Source of the DNA: Oscarella lobularis
Lineage: Eukaryota > Porifera > Homoscleromorpha > Homosclerophorida > Oscarellidae
Length of the DNA stretch: 64,000 nt
Assembly: GCF_947507565.1 (NCBI RefSeq)
Contig: NC_089178.1
Location: forward strand, 1,178,001-1,242,000
Direction: 5' to 3'
Part shown: piece by piece, positions 25,618-41,383 of the stretch
How the letters are laid out: every line of letters begins with the position of its first letter
Position numbering within the stretch: the first letter of the stretch is position 1
Program-made: the position numbers and the translations under genes
The notes under the pieces: model-generated
What the model saw: the letters and a program-made list of their open reading frames with translations, nothing else
Database searches by the model: none
Told to the model about the DNA's origin: nothing

Positions 25618-28296
25618 TTTGATAAAAGGCAATATCGTCCGATCCAATTCGCCTCACAATCTATTCTCCTCACGTACTCAACCTGACGCTCGTCGACACG
25701 CCCGGAATAACTAAAGTACGAGAGACCAGAAAAAGAAAAGAATGACGTCGTTTAATTAAATTACGTTGCTATTGAGGTTCCCGTCGGCGATCAGCCCGCC
25801 GACATCGAAAAACAAGTTCGCGATCTCGTCGTGTCCTACATCAAGAATCCGAATTGTCTAATACTCTCGGTGACGCCGGCGAACGCCGATCTAGCGACGA
25901 GCGAAGCGCTGAAGATCGCCAAATACGTCGATCCGGAGGGAAATCGAACGCTCGCCGTGTTGACCAAGTTGGATCTCATGGACAAGGGAACTGACGCTCT
26001 TGACGTTCTAACAGGAAGAAGTATGTTGAGAGAACCTATAATATCATTGGAGATCTATGTAGATATGGTTCTAGTTATTCCTGTAAAGCTTGGGATTATT
26101 GGCATGGTCAATCGGAGTCAATATGACATCAACGTCAATAAGGTTGTATTGATTCAATGAGAAATTGTCTGGTTGTTGTATTAATTAAAAGAGTCGATTT
26201 AGCCTATTCGAGAAGCTCTTCTCGAAGAGGAGAAATTCTTCAAGCAAAACTACCCGGGATTGGCGTCGAAATCAGGCACAATCTACCTCGCTCGAACATT
26301 GAACAAGGTATAAGAAATGTGTCTCAAAAAAAAGATTGATCGCGTTTTTCTTTTTCGCGCGCGAAGCTCTTGATGCATCACATTCGCGAATGTTTGCCCG
26401 AGTTGAAAAGTCGCATCAACGTCACGCTGAACCAGCACCAAGCGACGCTGACGAACTACGGTGAACCCGTGCGCGAACGCGGTCCACTTCTCCTTCAGAT
26501 CATCACGAAGTTCGCCACGATCTATTGCAGCATCATCGAGGGAACGGCTCGCGATATACAAACGACTGAACTGTAATGCGATTAATTAACAAATAGTATA
26601 GTGATGACGTGAGTGAGCGAGTTCTCTTAGGTCGGGTGGAGCTCGAATTGGATACATTTTTTATGACATTTTTGGACGCGCTTTGAGGTCGGTTGATCCC
26701 CTCGCCGGTCTGACTCGATCTGACATTCTAACGGCGATAAGAAATGCAACGGTAAGAGAAGACTCGTTTCCTCTGTCTTGGTTTTTTTTTATTTGTCTTG
26801 CCTTTTTTTTGTCAGGGTCCCAGACCCGTTCTTTTCGTGCCCGAGATTGCGTTTGAGTTGTTAGTGAGACGGCAGGTTAAACGACTCGAAGATCCCAGTT
26901 TGAGATGCGTCGAATTGGTTTATGAAGAACTGCAGCGAATTATTCAGTATTGTATCCGAAGTGTAAGGCGCACTCTGACGTAGTAGTTGCCTTTGAGAGC
27001 AATGATTCTCTCTCTCTATCCAGATTCAAGACCTCCAGAGGTTTCCCCATTTGCAGGAAAGGATAGTCGAAGTCTTGATGGGTCTTCTTCGCCAACGCGT
27101 TTCGCCGACCAATCAAATGGTTTCCAATCAATGAAGCCTCTTTCCTTAGATCTCGTACGCGATACAAATGATATAGGTTGAAAATTTGATTTCTATTGAA
27201 TTGGCATACACGAACACGAACCATCCCGATTTCGTTGGCGGCGCTGCAATCGTATCCGACTGGGTATTGAGAGAGCAGGTCAGTCAGTTCGTTGACGCGT
27301 GGAGAAAAAAAAGGGAGGATATTTTCGTTTTTATAGAGTCGTCAAAAGAAACGAAAGCAGCAGTTAGCGGTAAGAAGTTCTGTCATGTTTCCACACCATG
27401 CACTTGTCGCTCGTCATCGTTGTTTTTGTTAGAATGCAGCACCAGCTCAAGAAGACAAAAAGGTTAACCAACGATTCACCTTTCTTTTTTTTCCTTTTGA
27501 TTGGAACGCGATTTGTCAGACTACTTCGAAGGGAGAGTCCTTCGGTGTTTGGCTGCTTGGCGGCCGCAGCGCTAATAAAGAGAAAGAGCAGGCGGCAGCA
27601 GCATCAGCGGAGGCCAGCACTGAGCACGAAACGGAAGATACTTTAGCACCTCTTGTCGAATCGTCTCACAGTACTTCTGTTGATACTAGTGGCTGGAAAT
27701 TTCACTCTGACTCGGTGTGAATGCTTGCTTTGCTTATGTTTTTTTCAATTGAATTTTTACTTTGTAGCCGGCTGAGAATCTCTCGGACTTGTCTACGAAG
27801 CAGAAGATGGAAGTGGAATTGATCGGTAACAGGTTTGATTTTTAATTAATTCTGTAGTTTCTAACTGAGACTTTAGAGAAATTGATTAAAAGCTATTTTA
27901 ACATAGTCCGGAAGAATATTCTAGATAGGTACGGTGGGCGGGATAAAAGACTATTTTGCACTTTACTAGATCTTTTTAGCATTCCCAAGACCGTAATGCA
28001 CTTTCTTGTGAATAACGTCAAGGAAAGGCTACAAAGTGCACTTGTCAGTGCACTATACAAGGTCTGCATTTAGTATCCGGTTGGGGTCATTAATTATGTA
28101 CATATAGGAGTCGGAATTTGAAGATCTCCTCGAAGAATCCCAACAGATTGCAATAAAACGTCAAGAGGCAGCTGATATGGTGAAGGTATGCATGTGCCTA
28201 GTATATAGAGAGACAGACTATACAAGAGGCATTACACAGGCTCTACAAAAAGCGTCGGAGGTAGTCAGCGAAATTCGTGACATTCAACTTTGGTAA
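25029..28296 (+). CDS. DNM1L: dynamin-related GTPase DRP1
   Basis: The mechanochemical GTPase of mitochondrial and peroxisomal fission. The start [19 protein letters not shown] is almost identical to animal DRP1. The P-loop [20 protein letters not shown] is formed only after removing a GC-AG intron at 25131-25183 (CAG|gcaagc...cacgcag) that splits the motif. Further G motifs are [12 protein letters not shown] (switch I Thr), [11 protein letters not shown] (DTPG, where most DRP1s have DLPG), [12 protein letters not shown] and [11 protein letters not shown]. The middle domain ([35 protein letters not shown]), a diverged variable B-insert and the GED ([28 protein letters not shown]) follow. The end is [14 protein letters not shown] and TAA at 28294-28296, as in the family. 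Looks intact. Confidence 0.95.
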
Positions 28297-28421
28297 TGAC
28301 GCGTGACCCCATATAAATTTGTTGTTCGGGTAAAATATAGAACAAGATCACGTGCACCGGGCCCGCGCTGTCCTTGAGCATGCGCGAAGGCCGCTCAAAA
28401 GTTTCTTGCGCCGCGCCAAAC

Positions 28422-29843
28422 ATGGAGAACTCTTACTTCGACGACGTACGTCTCGTGCGAACGAGCCGCTCTCCTCTCCAACTTGTCATTTAGGACTATC
28501 TCGACGACGCGGACGTCGAACTGGAAGAAGAAGAGCGAGAGCGCATTCAAGAAGCAAGTCCCGTCTCATTGACAGCCTCATTCCCTTTCTAAACGTCGAA
28601 ATAGATCGACGATCTCGTCTCGAAGGCTCTTCCCGAAGCGCCCGACGACTTCGTCGACGAGGAAAGCGAAGAAAACGACGAGGAAAACGACGAGAATCGA
28701 CGAGGACTCGTATCGGAAGACGAGAGTCGTCGTCTTCAGTACGATCAACTCGAAATACTCTACGCGGCGCAGAATCGACAGATACGGCAGCTCGGCGACG
28801 AACTCGAACGCGAAAAAGCGGACGGCGAAAAAGCGAAGCGAATTTTGAATCATCATCTCGCCGCCGCTCGAATGGAAATCGAACGCAAAACGAAAGAGTG
28901 AGAAGAAAATCGCTTTTTTTTCTCTCGCAAGTCTCAAAATTTTGAATTTTAAGATTCGATCAAATTATTCGTCTTTTGGAAAACGAGAAAAATCGGAATC
29001 GTCACTTTGAAGCGCAAATTGAGAATCTTAACGTCGAAATTCAAAGTCTTATCGATGCGAGAGATAAAGCCATGTCCGACTTGGTCGCCTCTCGTACGGC
29101 TTTGGATAGCGTGAAGCAACAGCTTCATCAGGTCAATCGGTCCGAAACGCTGACGAGAGCAAGGCAAGACCATGAGCGTTCATTGGCTGCTTTGACGCAA
29201 AGACATCATGAAGAACTATTGGCAATTCGTCAGGAATTGGACGTTGCTAATCAAGGCTTGACTGCAAAGGTCAGAATTAATTAATTAATAAATTAATTAA
29301 GGGTATTTGATTTTGATAGGATACTGAATTGGATCATGTGCGTGAGCAATTGGCCAAGGCTCTACGCGAAGGCGAAATGGCGAAATTGGATCGAGCCGAA
29401 TTGGTCAATAAATTGACTCGTAATTTGGAAGAGAGTCAATCGCGGAATCAGCAGCTTCTGGAGTCCGGTGAGTTGGAGAGACAGATCGTTCTAATCAACA
29501 TAACCCCCCCCCCCCCCCCCCCCCCCCGGATTTGAACTTAGGAGGGTCTCATCAGGTGGCTGAATTGAAAGTTCAATTGCAACGACTGGGAACGGCTTGT
29601 CAAGAGAAACAATCCGAGAACGACTCTCTACGCGTAAATAAAATAAATAAATTATAATAAAAGTTGATGTCTTTATTTTGGGAACCAGCTTCAAATTTCT
29701 GAAATGGACAAGAGGATTCAAACGGAGAGGCAAGAGAGCGAAGAACGTTTAAATAGCACCATTGCTCAGCTTAGAGGGACGAATGGATATAAGACTTGTT
29801 CCACGTACGTTGTCTATATATTTTTCATTTTCTTTTTTATGTC

Positions 29844-29874
<31 letters not shown>

Positions 29875-31287
29875 CGCGCAGAACGGAGACTGATTTTGTT
29901 CAGTTGAATTTTAGTTTTGAAAACGTTGTTGGGCAGCTTGAAGCGAAAGAGCAAGAAGTCTCGAGTTTAACCAATCACGTGGAGCAGCTGAAACGGGTCA
30001 TAGAAGACGAACGGCGGCGCCGATGCGAAGGCGAAACGCGCGCCAATCGCGCCGAAATCGCGACTCTCGAAGCAAATAACTCGATAGAAGTACGAAAAGA
30101 ACTAGAAAAGCGCGTAGAAGAACTTGAAATTGAATTACGGAAGGTGCCGGGAAGAAAGATACGTTCAAAAATAAAATTAATTTTATTTTCTCGCTTTTCT
30201 AGCAAACTGCTCGGCACGAAGAAGAGAAAAAAGAGAGCTTGGAAAAGTAGACGTTTATAGCTATAATTTCAAAAGAATCTAATTATGATTATTTAGATGT
30301 CGTCAAGGATGCCTTCAGCTTCACACGGCTTCCTACGAGCGTCTTAAAGAGACTCTAAAGCAGGAACACTCGAAACAGATGAACGATTTGAGGTACAGTT
30401 ATTAAAATATACATAGAGTCAACTACGCTCATGTTTCTAGATCTGAGTTGAGGAGTCGAGAAGTGAATGCAGAAAGTAGAGAAGCTCAACTTCGAAGAGA
30501 AATGGATGAGGTAGGGGAGAACAGTTGTCTATAGAGCGCGCGTTCATTTGATTTTCCTGGCATGCAGCTTGAAGATGAGAAGGAAAGGTCTGTGGAGGAG
30601 CAACGTCGCGTTTTGAGTGAGGAGCATAAGATGCAATTGGCTCTGCTGAAGGCGGATTGGCTGCGGGAAAAGGACAAGGAAATTAAGGAGGCGGTGAAGA
30701 ACGCCGTGCAAATTGCGCGATCCCAGTGGAAGTGCGACGCGGAGCGCGAACGACGAAGCGACGAAGCGAAGGTAAACCAGTCGAGAGTAGCACTACGAAC
30801 GATTGAGAATGAACAGAGAAGCGAACTGGAGGCGCGTCGTCAAAAGGACGTCGCGTTTCTTCAATCGCACGTTCGACGACTCGAAGACGAATTGAAGCGA
30901 ACGAAATTAGCCAAAGAGGAGGAAGCGTATCGGACGAGCGAGCAATGGGAAGCGCGAGTCGACGAATTACAGAAGGCGCTCTCCGATTTGCGTCGGCGCC
31001 ACGACGAACGCAAATCGGACGAATTGGCGAGACGACGAAGCGTGGAACTCGCTCACGAAGCGGCCTTGGAAGCGGTGAAGCGAAAATATGAGAAGGAATC
31101 GAAGACGAGGACGTTCCATCGTTCGGCGTCCGTTCATTGCCAGACAGAGTCGTCGAAAGACGACGCTTTCGTCGCAAACGTCAAGGCGTTATATGAGACT
31201 GCTCTGGCGAAGATGAAGTCGGATACCATGGCATACGTGAAGAGGCTAAGGAAGCAGATGGAGATCAAATCAAAGTCCTATAGTTAA
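28422..31287 (+). CDS. CEP152: CEP152 (Asterless) centriole duplication scaffold
   Basis: A coiled-coil centrosomal protein that in animals recruits PLK4 for centriole duplication. The start MENSYFDD is joined across a 48-nt intron to an acidic N terminus (YLDDADVELEEEERERI), comparable to the acidic PLK4-binding region of CEP152. Diagnostic blocks are TALDSVKQQLHQVNRSETL, ARQDHERSLAALTQRHHEEL and VNKLTRNLEESQSRNQQLLE, each matching vertebrate CEP152 closely. The rest is heptad-rich. The C-terminal block LYETALAKMKSDTMAYVKRL matches the CEP152 segment near QYIKAVKKIKCDML. The stop is near 31285-31287. It is shorter than the vertebrate protein. An intron at 28554-28604 probably uses a GC donor (gcaagt); a GT donor 11 nt further on would add three residues. 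Another intron carries a 24-base poly-C run. Confidence 0.88.
29504..29527 (+). repeat. poly-C homopolymer (24 bases) in a CEP152 intron
   Basis: Twenty-four consecutive C residues within the intron that starts GTGAGTTGG near 29468. The exact length may be uncertain because sequencing of such runs is error-prone. The complementary strand is G24. Confidence 0.8.
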
Positions 31288-31334
31288 TTAATTAATTTAC
31301 TCGTGCTAAAGGTCCTGTACAATGTAGAATAGTA

Positions 31335-32616
<1,282 letters not shown>

Positions 32617-32666
32617 TCAAATATAAAAAATGTATTTACCACGGTACTGAAGGAAGTTGTTTCCCT

Positions 32667-34041
<1,375 letters not shown>

Positions 34042-34101
34042 CTACGGTATGTACGTTCTGCGGCATTCTGCGCAGCCGCAGCCCGCAGAGTGCGCGCGCA
34101 C

Positions 34102-35199
34102 ATGGCTAGTCGCGAACGACGATCGCGTCGAAGCTCGTCTCCGAGTCTTCGCAAAGGCTACGAAAGAGACGCGGCAGTGCGGCGTTCTGACGATCACGAC
34201 GACGGACGACGGCATCGAGACGAAAGACGAAGAAGCCGAAGTCGATCTCCAACGCGACGTCGTAGGTCGAGATCGCGCGAGCGAGACAGGAACGAGCGTC
34301 GTCGTCGTCGGGACCGCGACGGACTCGAACGAAGCGAAAAGTAGGTCTCATAGTTCGATCGATCACATTTACAGTAACGACATTTATCGCCAGTGAAAGG
34401 TTTGGTAAAGACGTAGAAGAAGAAAAGGTCGACGACGCCGAAGAAAACAAAGACAAACCCGATTTTGGTCTCTCCGGTAAGCTAGCTCAAGACACGAATA
34501 CGTATCGGGTAAGTACTAAAATTAAAATCAAAATTATTTATTGATTTTTTCTTTATTATAAGGGTGTCGTAATAAAGTATAGCGAGCCGCCTGAAGCGAA
34601 AGTTCCGAAGAAGCGATGGCGATTTTATCCCTTCAAAGGGGACGAATCGCTGAGTAAGTGGATCACATCATAACGTTCGTTGCCTACCCTAGTAGGATAT
34701 CTATCTGCCTTAGGTACACTGTACATTCACAGGCAAAGTGCTTACCTCATCGGTCGCGACAAAGATGTAAGACACTAGTGTGTCATCCAGAACAGGAATG
34801 ATGAAGTCTTATTGATTCTAGATCTGTGATATTCCCATGCATCATCCGTCGATTTCGAAGCAGCATGCCGTACTTCAATATCGGCTTGTTGACCACGAGA
34901 AACCCGACGGTTCGATGGTCAAAAAAGTCAAGTAAGTGATCCTCGCCAGTCGTCTTGTTTGATGACACGCATCTAGACCTTATGTCATCGATTTGGAGTC
35001 AACCAATGGAACGTATGTGAATAACAATCGAATTGATCCGTCTCGTTTTGTTGAACTATTTGAAAAGGCAAATGTCTATTTCCCTGATGATACCCTGCGC
35101 GGTAAAATCACTTTTTCTCTCTTTTAGGATATGTTAAAATTTGGCTTCAGTTCTCGCGAATACGTTCTCCTTCACGAACATTCCGCAGACAACGAATAA
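34102..35199 (+). CDS. SNIP1: SNIP1, FHA-domain nuclear protein
   Basis: Smad nuclear-interacting protein 1 orthologue, an FHA-domain protein linked to spliceosomes, microRNA processing and transcription in animals. The start MASRERRSRRSSSPSLRKGY leads into an Arg/Ser/Asp-rich N-terminal half (RRRSRSRSPTRRRRSRSRE). After two introns come LSGKLAQDTNTYRGVVIKYS and PKKRWRFYPFKGDESL, the family-specific entry to the FHA domain. The FHA core is YLIGRDKDICDIPMHHPSIS, KQHAVLQYR, VIDLESTNGTYVNNNRID and MLKFGFSSREYVLLHEHS. TAA is at 35197-35199. The full domain set is present in short exons. Confidence 0.92.
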
Positions 35200-35330
35200 A
35201 CGAAAAGAGTAAAAAAGGTAGAATATGTCTATAAAAAAATAGAATGCAAATGCACACAGGCCACGTCTTCTACCCATTTGGCAGGAGTAAAATTTGTACA
35301 AAAGAAGAAAGAAAAAAATATGCGTTTTCG

Positions 35331-36560
35331 TTAGTTGAAATAGACGACGACTGCCGTAGCGTTATCTTCCAAGTGATTGCGATCCATTCCGGCCAGACCC
35401 GCTTTGACGAGCGCTTTCGCTGCGCGCGTCGGATCGCGTTGCTGCTCGACGATATCGACCGCTTCCCTATTCGTTATTCCATCCCACACACCGTCTGACG
35501 CGAGGATGAGAAACTGGAAAGGGGTAGAAGAGAGAAAATTGGCAACGCCCACCACTGTAAACACGATTTGCATTCGTTTTGGACCCCTCCCTCTTACCTT
35601 GTCTCTGCTCGTTAGAACGATGTCTTGAATTTCGGGCTCGGCACTGCATCCGAGCGAGTGAGCGAACGTGTCGCCAATCGATCGCGAAACGCAGAGTCCC
35701 GGCAAGCGCTACGTCAAAAGGAGATGAGCATGGGATAAGAACAAGGTGACGTAATTCTTACTTGCACTGGTCCAGGATTCCATATTCTATTCGGTCCAAT
35801 CAACTGTTCCCTGTGCACGTAAGAAAGAGAATCGATTACTCTACGATACTGATACTTTTTTCCCTCGGTGGCCCGACGACACGCGCGGACCACCAATGCG
35901 TGGCCGCCGATCGATCGATACTGGCGATAGGCGACGCCCCGTCGGCGCCGCGCCCCCCACAGGAAGAGAGGAAGAGAGGTGTACGTACCCACTGCGATAG
36001 GGCTCGACTTTGCCGCCTGCACGACGAACGCGCTGCGCTTCGCGCGGATCATCGCAGTTGTGATCGCGCGTCAGCGCAGCGACGCCCATCTTTCCGCTAG
36101 CGTCCTTGCGTCCGATAATCGCTCGCGTATCGCCGACGCAACCGATGACGAGCTCGCCGACCGCTCGATTGATGACCGCGTACGTCGCAGTCGTTCCGCT
36201 CAGCGACGCGTCGATCGATCCGTTGACAATCGCGGCGTGCGTGCGTGTGCACGCTTGTTTCATCGACGTTTTTCGATCGCTAGCAAAGTCTTTCGCGCGT
36301 TCGATCTTTTCGTAGAGAAGATCGCGAGCTTGGTGGGCGACTGCCTTTCCGTTGGCGCCGTGTCCGTCGAGAACGCTCACGTAGAGATCGCCTGTCGACT
36401 TCATCTGCTGAATCTTGAACGTGTCTTGGTTTTCGAGCTTTCGTCCCGTGTCCGTGTAACCGCCGGCGCGAACGCTCGTCGCCGCTTTGGGCGCCGGTTC
36501 GTTTCGGCCGCACGGTCCCGCCCGGGAAGCCCGCAAAACGGAGTAACCTTCACGCGACAT
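35331..36560 (-). CDS. PP2C-family (PPM) protein phosphatase
   Basis: A metal-dependent Ser/Thr phosphatase. I chose the ATG at 36558-36560 (MSREGYSVLRASRAG); longer readings use a non-ATG. Motifs in order are GGYTDTGRKLENQDTF, VSVLDGHGANGKAVA, SGTTATYAVINRA, VIGCVGDTRAIIG, LTRDHNCDDPREAQRV, GLCVSRSIGDTFAH, ILASDGVWDGITN and LEDNATAVVVYFN. The metal-binding Asp/Gly set (ENQD, DGHG, SDG, DN) is complete. Introns after YRSG, VQ and SRDK are short. TAA is at 35331-35333. The precise PPM subfamily is unclear; the GGKVEPY region resembles protist and plant PP2Cs as much as PPM1. Confidence 0.88.
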
Positions 36561-36740
36561 TTCGACGCCTCGACTCGACACCCCGAAGTGCGATTAGCTG
36601 CAAGCACGAGACCTTTTGAAACTCCTCCTCCTGTTCCTCCTCCACTTGCTAATCGAATTCTTATGTCTTTATTATTATCTCACAATAGAGCGCCAGAGAG
36701 TCTGCGCCGAAAATAATAGAAAAAATGAATCTATATCTAT

Positions 36741-39042
36741 CTATATCGTAGACGAAGGTAATTGTCTCGGTATATTGTACATGCGTTCTTTTTCGATTTC
36801 AAAATCTTCCAGGCGCTGACGAAGAGAAATCTTCTGCTTGATCGTCGCCGAGAGCATGCTTTCGAGTGTGCGCCGCTCATTCTCCGATTCTTCGAGTCGC
36901 AGCTGCAATTCGGTCAACTGAGACACATATTCGTCGCAGCGATTCGCAAAAACCGATCTCATGTGACCGTATTCGCTTTCGCGTTTCCGAGCGTCCTTCA
37001 ATTCCAAGCGAAGCTGCTCGATAATCTCCTCAAGAATTTTTCTATCGCTTTCAAATCGACTTCGAGCATTCTCCACGGCCGTTTCAGCGGACGTCCTCAA
37101 CGCCTTCATCAGAACTTTCATCGTCACGACTTCCTCCTCTTTGACGCAGAGCTGACGCTGAAGACGACCCACTTTCTCTTGCAGCGCCTCCACTTTATCA
37201 TCGTCCTCAACGAGATCCTCCTTGTGAGCCGCCTCGGCGACAGCAGAAGCGGCGGCAGACGTAGAAAACGACGACGACGAACGTTTCAACGAACGACGCG
37301 ATCGTTCGAGCGACAATTCGACGGTCCGTTCGACGGCACGCTTGAGCGCAACGCCTCGCTGTTTGACGCGAGCAATCGTTTGCAGACACATCGTACCGAC
37401 GCTCAGAGACGACGACTCCAATTCCGTCGTCGTTTCATCGTCGTCGTCGTCATCGTCGTCGTCGGCGACATCGCCGTTCATAAGACAAACGTATCGATAA
37501 AGTTTCTTCAGTTCGCCGCAAACGACGTCGACGTCGTGTCTCGCCCGCTCGAGATTCGCCTCGACGTCGTTCCGCGCCGTCGTCTCGCGCTTGCATTCGG
37601 TCGCCAGTTCGTCCAAGCGAGTCGCCTGTTCGCCGACGAGCGCGCGAGCTTCGTTCAGATCGCGTTCGAGCGACGCCATTCGATTGGCGGCGACGCGTTC
37701 GACGTCGTGAACGCCGCCGTCAAGTCCTTTTAGTCGTACGCCGAGCGACGCGAGCTGCGCTTCGAGATTCGAAATCGTGGTTCGATGCTGCTCGTCCTTC
37801 CCTTCGTAGGCTCCTACTTTCGTTTTTAGGTGTTCGATCTCTTCTGTTGAACTCGCCTCGAGTTTTGCGAGAGCGTGTCGCACTTCGGCTAATTCTCTCT
37901 CCGTCTTGAGCTGCTTCGAAACGATCTCCGGCGTCGCGTCGACGCATCGACGTCGTCGCGTCGATTCTAGCTCGTCGACGAGCCGACTTCGTTCCTCTCG
38001 AAGCGACTGCACTTCGTCCTCCAATCGCATCACACGCGACGGATCGACGTCGACGGAATGAAGCAATTCATCCGATAGGCAACTCGCACTTATTGCAGCA
38101 TCCGTTTCATCTCGTCCCAATTGAGGATTGTCGTCGTCGTGAACGGAGGAGGCGACTGGTAACGATTCCCTTGCTGTGACGGCGGCGACCAATTGCTCTT
38201 CGATTTCTCGTCTCGCTTTACGCTCTTCCGTTAGAGTGTCGAACATCTGGGCGGCACGTTGCTCGACCAATTGCCGTTCGATGGCCGTCGATTGAACTTG
38301 CTCTTCCAGCGTTTCCGCTTCCGTCTGGAGGGAGGCGTTCAAGTCGCGCAGGCTCTCGCATTCGGCTTCGAGTGCGCGAAATCGCGATAGTTTTTCGCTC
38401 AGGACATTGGCGTCGGCATCGAGTTCGCGATTGAGTTGCGCGAGACGAGTCTCGTTGCCGCGCACTTGTCGCAATTCGGTGGCGAGACGACGTTCGTTCG
38501 ATTTGACTCGTTCTAATTCGGTTGCCATGGTTTCGGCATCGGCGAAACGATCCGCGTCGATTCGATCCGCTTTTTTGACTGCTTTCAATTGGCTCTGCAA
38601 TTCGCCGATGCGACCGTTCAACGCCGTCTCGCGACTCTCGCTCTCCTTCAGAAGACGCGTACGGATTTCGTCTGTGTCGCGTACGCGCCGATCCAATTCC
38701 CGTTGCATTTCAGCGAGAGTCTACATACGAGAAGATTTCGCTCCGCGTATCCTACTGACTACGTGTCTATATGTATATATGCTCTACCTCTTGTTTTGTG
38801 TGTAGATCTTCTCTCGCCGTTTCGTAGAGACTCTCGAGGCGCTCGTGCTCTTCTTCGAGTCGCTCTTTGTCTTGTAGTAAGGCGAGACCACACTGGGCCG
38901 CTTTCATTCGCTCGTCGGTTGCCTCTTCGAGTTCGTTTCGAAGGCGATCGAGTTCGGCGTGGAGAAGGAGAAGATTGTCCGAGTCATTTTGAGGCGACAG
39001 GAGAGTCGTCTCCGCCAGATGTGCCCCAAAATCCGCGTTCAT
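36741..39042 (-). CDS. BICD: Bicaudal-D dynein adaptor
   Basis: A coiled-coil adaptor that links cargo to dynein-dynactin. The first exon (ATG 39040-39042) contains the CC1-box-like AAQCGLALLQDK (AAxxG motif that binds dynein light intermediate chain; compare AAEYGLAVLEEK of BICD2). One intron (about 38721-38786) leads to a very long exon of heptads. LKKLYRYVCLMNGD matches the BICD LANLYHHVCMCN block and is followed by a poly-Asp run. The cargo-binding C-terminal coil is well conserved: LMKALRTSAETAVENARSRF, MRSVFANRCDEYVSQLTELQ and ATIKQKISLRQRLEDFEIE. TAG is at 36741-36743. An apparent 323-residue ORF on the other strand is a shadow of this exon. Confidence 0.9.
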
Positions 39043-39211
39043 GTTTCTGAAATAGGTTAGTGACCGTCTGTAAGCTATTCCATCCTCGATTTATTTGAAG
39101 GCCAGCCTACGTCATTATGAAGTGCGCTATGCGGCGAATCACCGTCAATCACGAGTCTTGTCTTGTGATAGTGTAGTGTAGCTCTTTTATACAACTCTGG
39201 AACCGTTGGAA

Positions 39212-41256
39212 ATGGAATCGGACGACGAAGACGAAGCTATTAGTTCACTCCTCGGAAACGGAAAGCCGCCTCGAGACAGGCGAGTCGACAAGGACTTGCT
39301 CCTCCCTAAAAAATTCCTATTCTCTTCGCCTTTCTTCTCATCGCAGGTTCAATCTAGTCTACTGGATCATGTACGTACAGGGAATCGGCACTCTATTGCC
39401 GTGGAACATGTTTATCACGGCGCATACGGTGAACACGTTGTTCATGCACAGTTGATATAAAATGAAAAATTTTTTTGACGAACTTTTTCTCGCCACAGTA
39501 CTTCGATTACAAATTGAAGAACGAGACCGGAACGAACGCTTCGGGACAATTTCAATATTCTTTCGAAAATTATTTCTCAGTGGGATTCATGATTCCCAAT
39601 CTGTCGTTTCTCGCTTTGAACGTCTTCTTGAAGCACCAGTAAAAGAAGCAACGCTCGTTTGTCGAAGGCTTAGATTAATAATAATCTTTTGTCACAGTTT
39701 TTCTTTGAGACAACGATTCACCACTTCGATTCTGATAGTACTTAGTGGATTTGTCGTCACGGTGGCACTCGTTCCTCTAGACTCTTTTTCATGTACGAAA
39801 GAAACTTTTCTTCATTTCCTTATAAAAGTCTTTTTTATATTGTAGGGCAAAACGGCTTCTTTGGAGTTACCATGGTTATAGTTCTCTTCACGGCAGGTAT
39901 ATTATTGTTTTTCTCTCTCTCTCTCGATTATTGAAAATATTAGTTGGCGGAGCTGTGTATCAAAGCGGCGTCTTTGGTCTTGCTGGGATGTTTCAGGATC
40001 ATAAATATACCAGTGCTGTCATGGCAGGACAGGTATGGAATTTCTTATTCTAATTGAGAAAGAGAGATGAAATCACTCTACTAGGGTCTGGCTGGGATAT
40101 TTGCCTCGTTGGCAAGTATATTTTCTATTTTGGGTAACTTTGTTTCTGAGGGGAATTCCGTTTTTTTATTTATATATTGGTGTTTAGGTGGAAGTGGTCC
40201 TGAGGAGAGTGGCATTGCGTATTTCAGCTGTGGCATTTTTGTCCTTCTTGCCGCTATTGCAACGTTTTTTCTTCTGCATTATATTGTAAGGAATTAATTG
40301 CTTCTTCCCCGGGAAGAAATAGTCTAAGAGGTGAATTCTACTATGCAGAAGTTCTCTCAATTCTTTCTTCATCGACAAAAAGGCAAGAGTGGTAGGGGAC
40401 GGGCATACACTCATCCCCTTAATAACCAAACTAGCTTCTATGGATGCAGTTGTCCAGCGCGCAGACGACGAAGAAGAAGAAGACAGAAAAGTGATCAGAC
40501 CCAACTTCTGGTTCATATTCAAAAGGGTAAATATCATGTATATTTAATACATAGTAATATTGTGATGAAACAGATATGGAAACCTGCTTTGAACGTGTTT
40601 ATCATCTTCTTCGTGACGTTGTCTATATTTCCAGCGATCACTTCGAATATAAAGTCAGTTGCTGCTCATCCTGACGCTAGTCCATGGACAGGTTAGAGGA
40701 ATGACTGACTATTTTCGGTTTTTTTCTCAGTCGTCTTTCTCAGACGCCTATTTCACTCCTGTGACCTGTTTCCTTCTCTTCAACGCGTGCGATTTCACTG
40801 GAAGAACAATAGCTGCGTGGATTCCATTTGTAAGCAAATCAACTCTATCTTTATTTTTATTTTATCTCGTCCTTCCCTTCCTCTGCTTTAGATTTCATCC
40901 AAGTGGCTATGGCTTCCTTCATTTCTTCGTCTCGCATTTCTTCCTCTGTACGTCTTCTGCAATGTCCAGCCGCGAGACTCTCCAGTCGTCTTCAACAGTG
41001 ACGTATTCCCTATTGTTTTTATGTTATTGATGGCCATATCGAACGGCTATCTCAGCACTCTAGCCATGATGTATGGCCCTAGGTACGTTGTCCCAATCAC
41101 AGGCCTACGCACTTTCTCAGCGGGTCTTTTAGCTTCGTTTCTGACCACGAAAAGGAGACAGCCGGTACAATGATGGCGCTTTTCTTGGGCTTGGGTCTCG
41201 TTGCAGGTAGCGGCTTTTCTTTTGCCCTTGCCGCAATGATTAAACACATTGGGTGA
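39212..41256 (+). CDS. SLC29: equilibrative nucleoside transporter (SLC29/ENT)
   Basis: A multipass carrier for nucleosides. The start MESDDEDEAISSLLGNGKPP is a cytosolic acidic tail. The first membrane helix is NLVYWIMYVQGIGTLLPWN, with the ENT GTLLPWN signature, then FITA. An extracellular loop with N-glycosylation sites follows (YKLKNETGTNASGQF). The last helices give AISNGYLSTLAMMYGP and ETAGTMMALFLGLGLVAG, both ENT hallmarks. TGA is at 41254-41256 and AATAAA at 41298-41303. The first intron (39280-39345) needs a GC donor (AG|gcgagt); the only nearby GT gives the wrong frame. About ten short exons. It is head-to-head with BICD (169 bp apart) and tail-to-tail with the thioesterase gene. 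Confidence 0.9.
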
Positions 41257-41383
41257 TTGCTTGCATCGAAATGAATTTTTATTGTCGCATTATCGTCAAT
41301 AAAACAAAAAACTTGTGAAATTTAGGTGCAAAAAAAGCCAAAATCGTGTGCCCAAGGTGAAAAATTTAATTGAAAGGTATTGT

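Noticed and set aside
35979-36716. 245-residue plus-strand open frame
   Set aside because: Mirrors the PP2C first exon on the other strand, whose catalytic motifs are unmistakable.
36762-37733. 323-residue open frame on the plus strand
   Set aside because: Antisense shadow of the long BICD exon; composition rich in Arg/Phe/His and unlike a folded protein.
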